NCBI RefSeq assembly: GCF_003711105.1
Contig: NZ_CP023865.1
Span: 2,753,001-2,817,000, forward strand
DNA from: Actinoplanes teichomyceticus ATCC 31121
GTDB lineage: Bacteria > Actinomycetota > Actinomycetes > Mycobacteriales > Micromonosporaceae
DNA length: 64,000 nt
Direction: 5' to 3'
This document shows positions 34,242 through 42,834 of this stretch, one piece after another. A model generated the notes under the pieces. The model was not told the DNA's origin. It saw only the letters and a program-made list of their open reading frames with translations, and did not search any database. Every line of letters begins with the position of its first letter. The stretch's first letter is position 1. The position numbers were made by a program, and so were the translations under genes.

Positions 34242-35753
34242 ATGGCTTCCTCGAAAGCGCGCTGGCTCGCGCTCGCCGCCATGGCGTTCTGCACACTCGC
34301 CGTCGGCCTCGACGGCACGGTGCTCAGCGTCGCGCTGCCCACCCTGGCCCGCGACCTCGGCGCATCCACCGGTGACCTGCAGTGGTTCACCACCTCGTAC
34401 CTGCTGGTCCTGGCCGCCGCGCTGCTGCCGGCCGGGATGCTCGGCGACCGGTTCGGGCGCAAGCGGTTCCTGCTCGGCGCGCTCGTGCTGTTCGGCGCCG
34501 CATCCGCCTGGTGCGCCTGGGCCACCGGCGCGGGGCAGCTGATCGCCGCACGAGCCGTCCTCGGCCTCGCCTCCGCGGTGATCATGCCGTTGATCGGTGC
34601 GGTGCTCACCGTCGTCTTCGACGACGCGTCCCGGCCCCGCGCGCTGTCCGTCTGGGTGAGCGCGAACGCGCTGGGCATCCCGCTCGGCCCGCTGCTCGGC
34701 GGCTGGCTGCTCGACCACTTCTGGTGGGGCTCGGTCTTCCTGATCAACCTGCCGATCGTCGGGTTCGGGCTGCTCGCCGTCAGCGCCTGGGTGCCCGAGT
34801 CGTACGGCGACCGGCAGCGCCGGCTGGACTTGCCCGGTGTGCTGCTCTCCGCGACCGGGCTGGTGGCGATGACGTACGGGATCATCGAAGCCGGCGAACG
34901 CGGCCCGGACGAGGCGCGGTCCCTGCTGGCCCTCGGCGTCGGCGCCGCCGCCCTGATCGCCCTGGCGATCTGGCAGCGGCGCGCGAGTGCGCCGCTGATC
35001 GACCTGGACCTGTTCCGCTCCCGCGGCTTCACCGGCGGCTCGATCCTGGCCACGATCGCCAACTTCGCGTTCTTCGGCCTGCTCTTCGCGCTGCCGCAGC
35101 TCTTCCAGGCGGTCGGCGCTCAGGACGCGCTCGGCACCGGCGTGCGCCTGCTCCCGGTCATCGGCGGCCTGATGGTCGGCGCCCGGCTCGCCGACGCGCT
35201 GGTGGCCCGGGCCGGGACCCGCGTGGTGGTCGCCGTCGGCCTGACCATGATGGCCGTGGCGCTGCTGGCCGGCGCCCGCACCGGCGTGGACACCGGCTAC
35301 GGCTACGTCGCCGCGTGGATCACCGTCGCCGGGGTCGGCCTCGGCTTCACCATGCCGCCCGCCATGAGCGCCGCGCTCGCCGCGCTCACCCCGCACCGCA
35401 GCGGCGTCGGCAACGGCCTGATCCAGGCGATGCGCCAGGTCGGTAGCGCGGTCGGTGTCGCCGTGCTCGGCACCGTGCTCAACGCCGGATACCGCGACCG
35501 GGTGGACGCCGCCGGCCTGCCGGCCGCGGCCCGCGACAGCGCCGCCTCCGGGGTCGCGGTCGCCCAGCAGGCCGGCGATCCCGGGATGCTGGACACGGTG
35601 CGCCACGCGTTCACCGACGGCATGGCCGCCGCCCTGATCACCAGCGGCGTGGTCGCCGCGGTGGGGGTGCTGCTCGCGCTGATCCTGCCCCGGCGCGGCC
35701 CTCGCCCGGCGACCGGGGCGGAGCCGGGCGTGCTGGCAGAATCGGGGGCATGA
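34242..35753 (+). CDS. DHA2-family MFS drug/proton antiporter
   Basis: 503 residues with 14 predicted membrane helices, the EmrB/QacA type. Motif A is GMLGDRFGRKRFLLG; motif C-like GxxxGPLLGGWLL and the start LDGTVLSVALPTLARDLGAS are family signatures. It probably exports a toxic compound at the expense of the proton gradient; substrate unknown. It overlaps the tetR gene by 4 nt (ATGA), so transporter and regulator form one operon, typical of inducible efflux. Confidence 0.92.
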   Translation: MASSKARWLALAAMAFCTLAVGLDGTVLSVALPTLARDLGASTGDLQWFTTSYLLVLAAALLPAGMLGDRFGRKRFLLGALVLFGAASAWCAWATGAGQLIAARAVLGLASAVIMPLIGAVLTVVFDDASRPRALSVWVSANALGIPLGPLLGGWLLDHFWWGSVFLINLPIVGFGLLAVSAWVPESYGDRQRRLDLPGVLLSATGLVAMTYGIIEAGERGPDEARSLLALGVGAAALIALAIWQRRASAPLIDLDLFRSRGFTGGSILATIANFAFFGLLFALPQLFQAVGAQDALGTGVRLLPVIGGLMVGARLADALVARAGTRVVVAVGLTMMAVALLAGARTGVDTGYGYVAAWITVAGVGLGFTMPPAMSAALAALTPHRSGVGNGLIQAMRQVGSAVGVAVLGTVLNAGYRDRVDAAGLPAAARDSAASGVAVAQQAGDPGMLDTVRHAFTDGMAAALITSGVVAAVGVLLALILPRRGPRPATGAEPGVLAESGA

Positions 35754-36355
35754 CCGCGACCCCCACCAGCCTGCGCGAGCGCAAGAAGGCGAAGACCCGG
35801 GCCGCCATCCGCGAGCACGCGATGCGGTTGTTCGAGGAGCAGGGGTACGCGTCGACCACCGTGGAGCAGATCGCCGAGGCGGCCGAGGTCTCGCCGAGCA
35901 CCTTCTTCCGGTACTTCCCGGCCAAGGAGGACGTGATCCTGACCGACGACTACGACCCGCTCATCGTCGCCGCGATCCGTGCCCAGCCGCCGGAGGTGCC
36001 CCCGATCCGGGCGGTGCGGCACGCGATGCGCGAGGTGTTCGCCGGCCTCCCCGCCGAGGCGTGGGCGAGCGAGCAGCGCCGCCAGCGGTTGTTCGCCCAG
36101 GTCCCGGAGCTGCGGGCGCGGGCGTTGCACCAGATGGGCGAGGCCCTCGACCTCATCACCGGGGCGATCGCCGAGCGGGTCGGCCTGCCGGCCGACGACA
36201 TCCGGGTCCGGGCGGTCGGCGGCGCCGTCACCGGGGTGGTCATGGCGGTGCTGCCGCCGGGCCGGATGACCGGTGAGACGTCGCTGGAGAACGCGGACCT
36301 CGAGCGCCTCCAGGAGGGGCTGGCCCTGCTGGAGCAGGGACTGCCCCTGCCCTGA
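35750..36355 (+). CDS. TetR-family regulator of the upstream MFS exporter
   Basis: 201 residues. The N-terminal HTH is TRAAIREHAMRLFEEQGYAS, TTVEQIAEAAEVSPSTFFRY, FPAKEDVI. The C-terminal ligand domain is of the TetR_C_17/AcrR-like type (MGEALDLITGAIAERVGLPA). It is cotranscribed with the exporter and probably represses it through the palindrome at 34210. Confidence 0.9.
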   Translation: MTATPTSLRERKKAKTRAAIREHAMRLFEEQGYASTTVEQIAEAAEVSPSTFFRYFPAKEDVILTDDYDPLIVAAIRAQPPEVPPIRAVRHAMREVFAGLPAEAWASEQRRQRLFAQVPELRARALHQMGEALDLITGAIAERVGLPADDIRVRAVGGAVTGVVMAVLPPGRMTGETSLENADLERLQEGLALLEQGLPLP

Positions 36356-36389
36356 GCGGTCCGCGCGCCAGCCTTGGCGCGTCAGCTCC

Positions 36390-36555
36390 GGCGCGGGTCA
36401 GGGTCGGCGCGGTCCGGCCTCGGTGCGGGTTCCCGGTTTCGGTCTGGTTCCCGGTTTCGGTGCGGGTCGGCTTCGGTCCGGTTCCCGGCCCCGGTGCGGG
36501 TCGGCTTCGGTGCCGGTCTCCGGCTTCGGTGCGGGTCGGCTTCGGCGCGGGTCAG
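36390..36555. repeat. Degenerate GC-rich tandem repeats between convergent genes
   Basis: Units such as GGTTCCCGGTTTCGG, GTGCGGGTCGGCTTCGGT and variants recur six or more times between two converging tetR genes. The last copies reach the 3' end of the second gene. No coding potential is convincing. Confidence 0.75.
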
Positions 36556-37307
36556 CCGAGGGCTTCCCGGGCCGCGGCGAGGAGCTGTTCGGAGAGCTCG
36601 GTGCCGGCGGTGGCGCGGGCCAGCAGCAGGGCGCCGACCATGGTGCTGACGGCGGCCAGGTCCGGTTCGCCGTCCCGGCCCAGCATCCGGGCGTAGGCCG
36701 CCACCCCGTCGGCGTAGGCGCGCCGGGCTGTCTCGCCCCCCGCCGCGCGGGCGACATCGCCCGCGAACCCGGCGGAGGGGCAGCCCGCGCCGGGCCCGTC
36801 CCGATGCGCCGCCGACAGGTACGCATCCACGAACGCCCGCCGCGCCCGCGCATCGAGCGACCCGTCGGTGTCACCGCGCCCGGGCGAGCCCTCGGCCGCC
36901 TCCGGCACCGTCCGCGCATCGAGCGACCCGCCCGGGTCGCCTGGCTCCGGCGAGCCCTCGGCCCCCTCCGGCGCCGCCCGGCCCGTGGCTCCCGCCGCCC
37001 GGCCCGTGGCTCCCGCCGCCCGGCCCGTGGCTCCCGCCGCCCGGCCCGTGGTTCCCGCCGCCCGGCCGGTCTCGCCCGCGCCCCGCAGGCGCGCCGCCTG
37101 TTCCGCGAAGGCGTGCTCGATCGCCTCGGCGACCAGCGCGTCCTTGGACTCGAACTGCTTGTAGAACCCGCCGTGCGTCAGCCCTGCGGCAGCGCTCACG
37201 TCGGCGACGCTCACCCCGGAGACGCCGCGCTCCCGGAAGAGCCGGGCCGCCGTCGCGACGATCCGCTCCCGGTTCTGCCTGGCCTGCGCCTGCGACACCC
37301 GTCCCAT
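36552..37307 (-). CDS. TetR-family regulator with repeat-expanded interior
   Basis: 251 residues from ATG 37307 (MGRVSQAQARQNRERIVATA). HTH: RLFRERGVSGVSVADVSAAA, GLTHGGFYKQFESKDALVAE. The C-terminal part (AFVDAYLSAAHRDGPGAGCP, MVGALLLARATAGTELSEQL) is of the TetR_C_6/AefR-like kind. Between them lie about 75 extra residues: five copies of TGRAAGA and two longer PEGAEGSP...GSLDAR units. Such an insertion is unusual in a compact regulator of 190-210 residues. It diverges from the GntP gene, with a perfect operator-like palindrome in front. Confidence 0.88.
   Translation of the reverse strand: MGRVSQAQARQNRERIVATAARLFRERGVSGVSVADVSAAAGLTHGGFYKQFESKDALVAEAIEHAFAEQAARLRGAGETGRAAGTTGRAAGATGRAAGATGRAAGATGRAAPEGAEGSPEPGDPGGSLDARTVPEAAEGSPGRGDTDGSLDARARRAFVDAYLSAAHRDGPGAGCPSAGFAGDVARAAGGETARRAYADGVAAYARMLGRDGEPDLAAVSTMVGALLLARATAGTELSEQLLAAAREALG
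36973..37077 (-). repeat. 21-bp in-frame tandem repeat, five copies
   Basis: Unit GCCGCCCGGCCCGTGGCTCC plus one base, starting at 36973, 36994, 37015, 37036 and 37057; encodes TGRAAGA on the minus strand. Confidence 0.93.
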
Positions 37308-37314
37308 GCCCCAA

Positions 37315-37340
37315 CTATAGATGGCATCCGTCATCTATAG
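37315..37340. promoter_or_regulatory. Perfect inverted repeat, probable TetR operator
   Basis: CTATAGATG (37315-37323) and CATCTATAG (37332-37340) flank 8 nt. It lies 8 nt upstream of the tetR start and faces the divergent GntP gene about 100 nt away, so one repressor could control both. Confidence 0.75.
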
Positions 37341-37441
37341 CCGCGCGACGCAACCGGCGCCCCTGCTGCCTCCGCACCCGCTGCCGCCGTCTCGGCAGGG
37401 GCGCGGGAGTGAAATCCCGGTCCGCTGGGTACCGCCGCGTC

Positions 37442-38929
37442 ATGTCGACCATCACCGATGCCGGCACCGGCCAGCTCGTCCTCGCCGCGGTGCTCGGCAT
37501 CGCGGCAGTCATCCTGCTGATCGCCTGGGCGAAGTGGCACCCGTTCCTCGCCCTCATCGCCGGAACCGGCGTCCTCGGCATGGTGGCCGGCGCCGACCCC
37601 GCCAAGATCGTCACTTCGTTCACCGCCGGGCTGGGCAGCACCGCCGGCAGCGTCGGCGTGCTGATCGCGCTCGGCTCGATGATCGGCGCGCTGCTGGCCG
37701 ACTCCGGCGGCGCGGACGGCATCGTCCGCCGGATCGTGGCCGGGGTCGGCGGGGCGGCGCTGCCGTGGGCCATGGCCGGGGTGGCCGCGCTGATTGGGCT
37801 GCCGCTGTTCTTCGAGGTCGGCGTCGTGCTGCTGGTGCCGATCGTGCTGCTGGTGGCGCGGCGTACCGATGTCGGGCTGCTGCGGATCGGCATCCCGGCG
37901 CTGGCCGGCCTGTCGGTGCTGCACGGCCTGGTGCCGCCGCACCCGGGTCCCCTGGTCGCGATCGACAGCCTGCACGCCGATCTCGGGCTGACGCTGATGT
38001 TCGGCCTGATCTGCGCGATCCCGACGGTGATCGTGGCCGGGCCGGTGTTCGGCAACTTCATCGCGCCGCGGGTGCCGCTGGCGGCCGGGGGCGGCCTCGT
38101 CGCGGACAGGTCGGAGCGGGCCGGTGACGCCGGCGCGGTGCCGGAGCCGGCCGGCAGCGACGCCGGTGCGGTGCCGGAGCGGGCCGGCGGCGACGCCGGT
38201 GCGGTGCCGGAGCGGGTCGGCGGCGACGCCGACATGGCGCCGGAGCGGGCGGCCCCGCGGCGCGACCCGGGCTTCTGGCCCGCCGTCCTGACCGTCCTGC
38301 TGCCGATCGTGCTGATGCTGGCCCGCGGCGTCGCCGAGATCACCCTGGCCGAGGGGGACGGCGCCCGCGACGTGCTGGAGGTGCTCGGCCAGCCGGTGGT
38401 GGCCCTGCTCTTCGGCGTGCTGCTGGCGATGTGGAGCCTCGGCCACCGTAGCGGCTTCGACCGCCGGGAGACTTCCGCGGTGGTCGGCGGCGCGCTGCCC
38501 CCGATCGCCGGCATCCTGCTGATCGTCGCCGCGGGCGGCGGTTTCAAGCAGGTCCTGGTGGACACCGGGGTGGGGGAGGTGATCGCCGACGCGGCGAAGG
38601 ACGCCAACATCAACGCGCTGCTGCTGGGCTTCCTGGTCGCGGTCGGGATCCGGGTGGCGACCGGCTCGGCCACGGTCGCCACCATCACCGCCGCGGGCAT
38701 CGTCGCGCCGCTCGCCGCCGGCCTGGACCGGCCCGAGGTGTCCCTGCTGGTGCTGGCGATCGGCGCCGGCTCGTTGTTCTTCTCGCACGTCAACGACGCC
38801 GGGTTCTGGCTGGTCAAGGAGTACTTCGGGATGACCGTCGGGCAGACCGTCAAGACCTGGTCGGTGCTGGAGACGATCATCTCGGTGGTCGGTTTCGCCT
38901 GCGTGCTGCTGCTGAGCCTGCTGGTGTGA
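37442..38929 (+). CDS. GntP-family gluconate/organic acid permease
   Basis: 495 residues from ATG 37442; a GTG at 37409 with AGGGG 7 nt upstream is an alternative start. It has the GntP pattern of about 12-14 helices: LIAWAKWHPFLALIAGTGVL, GSMIGALLADSGGADGIVRR, LHGLVPPHPGPLVAIDSLHA, and near the end VATGSATVATITAAGIVAPL and FSHVNDAGFWLVKEYFGMTV. The family imports gluconate or similar sugar acids with protons. A central loop (about residues 225-270) carries an 11-residue repeat not usual for the family. No kinase or catabolic gene is next to it. Confidence 0.9.
   Translation: MSTITDAGTGQLVLAAVLGIAAVILLIAWAKWHPFLALIAGTGVLGMVAGADPAKIVTSFTAGLGSTAGSVGVLIALGSMIGALLADSGGADGIVRRIVAGVGGAALPWAMAGVAALIGLPLFFEVGVVLLVPIVLLVARRTDVGLLRIGIPALAGLSVLHGLVPPHPGPLVAIDSLHADLGLTLMFGLICAIPTVIVAGPVFGNFIAPRVPLAAGGGLVADRSERAGDAGAVPEPAGSDAGAVPERAGGDAGAVPERVGGDADMAPERAAPRRDPGFWPAVLTVLLPIVLMLARGVAEITLAEGDGARDVLEVLGQPVVALLFGVLLAMWSLGHRSGFDRRETSAVVGGALPPIAGILLIVAAGGGFKQVLVDTGVGEVIADAAKDANINALLLGFLVAVGIRVATGSATVATITAAGIVAPLAAGLDRPEVSLLVLAIGAGSLFFSHVNDAGFWLVKEYFGMTVGQTVKTWSVLETIISVVGFACVLLLSLLV
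38114..38245 (+). repeat. 33-bp in-frame tandem repeat in the permease loop, four copies
   Basis: The encoded units are ERAG-DAGAVP, EPAGSDAGAVP, ERAGGDAGAVP and ERVGGDADMAP; the first is one residue short. Confidence 0.88.
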
Positions 38930-39379
38930 CCGGGAGGTCGCGGCCGGTGTCGCGCGGCAGCCGCACCCCGCCGCGTGGGCGGACGAGTGGCCGACACGGC
39001 GTGGCCGCGCCCACCCGGGAAGCGCGCTGTCTCGTACCGGAAAAACCGGAACATCCGCAAGACCGGCTGGTCCTGGCCGGCCTGCTGCTGATCGAGTCGG
39101 CCGAGGAGGAGGCCACCGGGCTGGGCGTCGGGAACGGCGTCCCGGCGCGGTGCGCGCACCGGGCGTCGGCCGCGGTCGGCGCCGATCGCCGCGGTCGGCA
39201 CCGATGCGACCGGCCTGCTTCGCCTGCTCGACGCACCGCGGGGTTGACGCCGGCCGGGTCGCGCGGCCGGCGTCGAGTGCCGACCGCGCGACCGGCCGCG
39301 GCGCGGCCGGCCGGGGTCGCGCGGATGTACCGGTACGCGGTCGCCCCGGGCGGTGGGTGATCAGTTGCCGCTGGTGCGG
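38930..39379. other. Intergenic stretch without convincing genes
   Basis: 450 bp between convergent genes. Frames are open on both strands only because of the GC content; products are Arg/Pro/Ala-rich with no family match and no ribosome site. I see no clear hairpin terminator or repeat. Confidence 0.6.
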
Positions 39380-40150
39380 CTACGCGTTGCGCTTGTCGCG
39401 CCAGGCGAGGAACTCGCGGAGTGCGGTGAGGTCGGGTTCCGGGCCGCCGGTGTGGATGCTGAAGAGGCGGGCGCCGAGGTCGTACATCCGGTCGCGGTCT
39501 TCGGGCTTGCCCATCACGGAGATCTCGATGTCGGCCGGGTCGCGGCCGATGGCGGCGCAGTGTTCGCGGAGGACGCCGAGTTTGTGTTCGAGGGTCTCGG
39601 CGTCGGAGAAGCTGTGCCAGATGTCGGCGTGTTTGGCCGTGAGGCGCAGCGTCTTCTTCTCGCCGCCGCCGCCGATCAGGACCGGGATGTCGCGGGTCGG
39701 CTTCGGGTTGAGCTTCTCCCAGCGCGACTCGATGCGGGGAAGTGCGGTGGCGAGGTCGTCGAGACGGCCGCCGGCGGTGCCGAACTCGTAGCCGTACTCG
39801 GTGTAGTCGCGTTCGAACCAGCCCGAGCCGATGCCGAGGATCAGCCGGCCTTCGCTGATGTGGTCCACCGTGCGGGCCATGTCGGCGAGGAGATCGGGGT
39901 TGCGGTAGCTGTTGCAGGTGACCAGGGCGCCGATCTCCACCCGGGAGGTGGACTCGGCCCAGGCCGCCAGCATGGTCCAGCACTCGAAGTGCAGTCCGTC
40001 CGGTTCCCCGCTGAGCGGGTAGAAGTGGTCCCAGTTGAACAGGACGTCGACGCCGGCCTCCTCGGCCTCGGCGGCGGTGCGCCGGATGGTGGCGTAGTCC
40101 ATGTGTTGCGGCTGCAGTTGCAGCCCGATCCGAACCGGCCTGTCAGTCAT
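39380..40150 (-). CDS. LLM-class F420-dependent oxidoreductase
   Basis: 256 residues with the luciferase-like TIM-barrel pattern: IGLQLQPQHMDYATIRRTAA, DVLFNWDHFYPL, STSRVEIGALVTCNSYRNPD, and the flavin-binding RLILGIGSGWFERDYTEYGY. IPVLIGGGGEKKTLRLTAKH completes the F420-type signature. Members reduce or oxidise diverse substrates with coenzyme F420; the substrate cannot be told. It stands 9 nt upstream of the lipoprotein gene's stop in reverse order, so the two may form a transcript with the lipoprotein first. Confidence 0.92.
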   Translation of the reverse strand: MTDRPVRIGLQLQPQHMDYATIRRTAAEAEEAGVDVLFNWDHFYPLSGEPDGLHFECWTMLAAWAESTSRVEIGALVTCNSYRNPDLLADMARTVDHISEGRLILGIGSGWFERDYTEYGYEFGTAGGRLDDLATALPRIESRWEKLNPKPTRDIPVLIGGGGEKKTLRLTAKHADIWHSFSDAETLEHKLGVLREHCAAIGRDPADIEISVMGKPEDRDRMYDLGARLFSIHTGGPEPDLTALREFLAWRDKRNA

Positions 40151-40159
40151 GGGTCGAGC

Positions 40160-40591
40160 CTATGTGCAAGTGGCGTCGATTTTCTGGCCGACCGTGACGA
40201 ACTCGCCGTTGAGGAACGCTTTCGGATCCGCCGAGCGGCTGCCCTGGGTCAGTGCCGCGGCGACCTCGTCGACCGCGGCGCGCTGCGTCACGTCGTCGCT
40301 TCTGGCGCCGGCCGCGGAGACCTGCCCGGCCATGTCGGCGAAGGTCTTCTGCAGGGCCTTGCGCGCGTCGTCGCCCGAGCCGGTCGCGTAGGCGGCGGCC
40401 TTGACCGCGCCGTCGGTGAGGATCTTGTAGACCGCGGTGCAGACGTATTTCGGCTGGCCGGCCGAGGCGGACGGCACGGGGGCGACGCTGAACGGCGCCG
40501 GCAGCGATTCGGGGGAGACCTCGATCTCACAGCCGGCGGCCAGCGCCGCGGTCGCGATCAGGGCGATGGGCGCGGCGGTGCGGCGGCGCAT
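40160..40591 (-). CDS. Small secreted lipoprotein
   Basis: 143 residues. I chose the second ATG (MRRRTAAP) because AAAGGGGA lies 6-7 nt upstream of it and too close to the first. The signal peptide ends in a lipobox LAAGC, so it should be lipidated and held outside the membrane. The mature part has a Pro/Ser spacer, two further cysteines (YVCTAVY and the terminal DATCT) likely to form a disulfide, and a helical body (ARKALQKTFADMAGQVSAAG). No enzymatic family recognised. Confidence 0.82.
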   Translation of the reverse strand: MRRRTAAPIALIATAALAAGCEIEVSPESLPAPFSVAPVPSASAGQPKYVCTAVYKILTDGAVKAAAYATGSGDDARKALQKTFADMAGQVSAAGARSDDVTQRAAVDEVAAALTQGSRSADPKAFLNGEFVTVGQKIDATCT

Positions 40592-40715
40592 CGGCATTCC
40601 CCTTTCTCGATTCGGGTACGCGGCAGCATAGTGCGCGGCGTCGCCGGCCGCCGATCTCGCCGATGCCGGACCGGCCGTGCGCGACCTTATGCCGAGCCGG
40701 GAAGTTACCCTGAAC

Positions 40716-42512
40716 GTGGCCAAACTCCCCAAAAAAGCTCTCATCGCCGGGATAGCGACTATCCTCTTCGCGGCCGGCGGCACGGCGTTCGCCGAAATCG
40801 TCTCGCCCAGCCCGGTGACCTCGCCGTCGTTCAACGGCTCCGTGTACGCGGTCGCGTACCGGGGCAGCACCGTCTACGTCGGCGGCGCCTTCACCCGCGC
40901 CATCGTCGACGGCCGCAATGTGGAACGCACCCGGCTCGCCGCCTTCGACTCGCGCACCGGCGCCCTGCTCGACTGGAAGCCCAGCGCCGACGGCAACGTG
41001 CGGGCCCTCGCCGTCGACGGCGACACCGTCTACGCGGCCGGCGACTTCGACCGGATCAACGGCGAGTCCCGGGACGCGATCGCCGGGATCGGCGCCACCG
41101 ACGGCGCCCTCACCGCGCTGCGGCACACCGTCGCCGGGCAGCCCAACGCGCTCGCCACCGGGCACGGCCGGCTCTACGTCGGTGGCCGGATCACCGCGGT
41201 GGACGGTGTGCCGCGCACCAATCTGGCCGCGTTCCGCACCGAGAGCGGCGCCCTGGACCCGTGGGCGCCGACCACCGACGACACCGTGAACGCGCTGGCC
41301 ACCGGCGCCGACCGGGTCTACCTCGGCGGCAGCTTCCACCGCGCCAACGGGTTGCGGTCCACGCTGCGACTGGCCGCGGTGCACCCGGAGACCGGGGCGC
41401 TGGATCCGGGGTTCCGGCCGAAACCGGTCTCCCAGGTGCTCGCGCTGGCCGCCGCGGCCGACGGGGTGTACGCGGCGCTCGGCGGGCTGGGCGGGCGGGC
41501 CGTGTCGTACACCCGGGAGGGGGCGACGCGCTGGACGCGGGTCTTCGACGGCGACGCCCAGGCGATCACCGTGCTCGGCGGCATCGTCTACGTCGGCGGG
41601 CACTTCGACAAGGCGTGCACCACCACGAACAACGGGGTCCAGGGGGTGTGCACCGACGGCTCGCTGGCCCGCGGCAAGCTGGCCGCCGTCGACCCGCAGG
41701 GCAACCTGCTGGACTGGGCGCCGCAGGCCAACGGGGTCGCCGGGACCAGATCGCTGGCCGCCAGCCCGGAGCTGGGGTCGGTCAGCGCGGTCGGCGACTT
41801 CACCACCGTCGGCGGGCTGCCGCGCAAGCGGTACGCGGAGTTCGGCGTGGTCGCCCGCCGGGCCGAGAGCGCGCGGGCCACGTCGGACTTCGTGGCCTCG
41901 TACAACTTCGACACCACGATCGCGGACGGCACCTTCGACGACGGCTCCGGGCGCGGGCACCTGCTGCGTGCGGTGGCGCGCAACGGGGGCGCGCTGCGGC
42001 TGGTGCCGCACGGCGCCGGGCAGGCGCTGCGGTTCCCGGCGAAATGCACCGGCGCGGCCTGCCCACGCCTGGTGCTGCAGGGCGAGGCGGCGCCGGATCT
42101 CAACCCGGGGGCCCGGCCGATCCGGTACGGCGCCGGCGTGCTGCTCTCCCCGGCGGAGACCTCCAGCGGCGAGAACATCGTGCAGAAGGGCTACTCGACC
42201 GGCGGCGGCCAGTACAAACTGCAGGTCGACGGGGTGTCCGGCAAGCCCAGCTGCGGTTTCGGCGAGGACGTCGTGCACCTCGCGCGCAGCCGGGTGTCGG
42301 TGGCCGACGGCAACTGGCACAGCCTGGAGTGCCGGCGTACCGGCCCGACCCTGTCCATCCTCGTCGACGGCGTGCTGCAGTCCAGCGTGCCGGTTCCGGC
42401 CACGCTCGCGGTGAACACCGACTCGCCGTTCACCGTCGGCGGCAAGGGCGCGGGCGCGAACAACGACCAGTTCCACGGCACCCTCGACGACGTGTGGGTG
42501 CACATCGGATGA
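40716..42512 (+). CDS. Secreted propeller-repeat protein with C-terminal LamG-like domain
   Basis: 598 residues from GTG 40716; other in-frame starts at 40677 and 40689 would lengthen the N-terminus. A signal peptide ([20 protein letters not shown]...AFA) is followed by repeats of the type [44 protein letters not shown] and VYVGGHF, a delta-60/propeller pattern (about 30-390). The end (about 400-598) is a concanavalin/LamG fold ([57 protein letters not shown]). Four cysteines could pair. It probably binds a surface or extracellular glycan. A strong hairpin follows. Confidence 0.85.
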   Translation: MAKLPKKALIAGIATILFAAGGTAFAEIVSPSPVTSPSFNGSVYAVAYRGSTVYVGGAFTRAIVDGRNVERTRLAAFDSRTGALLDWKPSADGNVRALAVDGDTVYAAGDFDRINGESRDAIAGIGATDGALTALRHTVAGQPNALATGHGRLYVGGRITAVDGVPRTNLAAFRTESGALDPWAPTTDDTVNALATGADRVYLGGSFHRANGLRSTLRLAAVHPETGALDPGFRPKPVSQVLALAAAADGVYAALGGLGGRAVSYTREGATRWTRVFDGDAQAITVLGGIVYVGGHFDKACTTTNNGVQGVCTDGSLARGKLAAVDPQGNLLDWAPQANGVAGTRSLAASPELGSVSAVGDFTTVGGLPRKRYAEFGVVARRAESARATSDFVASYNFDTTIADGTFDDGSGRGHLLRAVARNGGALRLVPHGAGQALRFPAKCTGAACPRLVLQGEAAPDLNPGARPIRYGAGVLLSPAETSSGENIVQKGYSTGGGQYKLQVDGVSGKPSCGFGEDVVHLARSRVSVADGNWHSLECRRTGPTLSILVDGVLQSSVPVPATLAVNTDSPFTVGGKGAGANNDQFHGTLDDVWVHIG

Positions 42513-42610
42513 CGGCCGACCGGGCCCGGCGACCCGCCACGCGCCCGGTCCGGGCCGGGAGGGGCCGCGGGCGGCGGGGCCCGGCCGCCGGGGGAGCGGG
42601 CGGGGACGGT

Positions 42611-42646
42611 ACAGCGTGTGCCGGTCGGAGGTCCGGCACACGCTGT
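42611..42646 (+). terminator. Hairpin terminator after the LamG-like gene
   Basis: A perfect 14-bp stem, ACAGCGTGTGCCGG (42611-42624) with its complement at 42633-42646 and an 8-nt loop, lies about 100 nt after the stop. No U-tract. The rest of 42513-42834 shows nothing coding. Confidence 0.7.
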
Positions 42647-42834
42647 CCTCGCCACGCCGTCAGCGGCGGGCGGTGGCCTCCGGGCGGCCGACGGCGGCAG
42701 GCGCGAGGCGGGTGGACCGGCCGGACGAAGCCGGCGCCCCGCGGCGGCCACGCCGCCCGGAATTGAAGGTCATCGTTGCAGTCGGGTTGCGCGGATGCAA
42801 CATCCCGTTCCGGATTGTTTCCGGCTGCCGCGCG

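Noticed and set aside
38926..39360. 144-codon frame after the GntP gene
   Set aside because: Arg/Pro/Ala-rich with no fold or ribosome site, and the opposite strand is equally open. Treated as non-coding.
39353..42766. An 1137-codon plus-strand frame
   Set aside because: It runs antisense to the LLM and lipoprotein genes and out of frame with the LamG-like gene; the product is Arg/Gly/Ala-rich with no domain. It is a GC-driven shadow.
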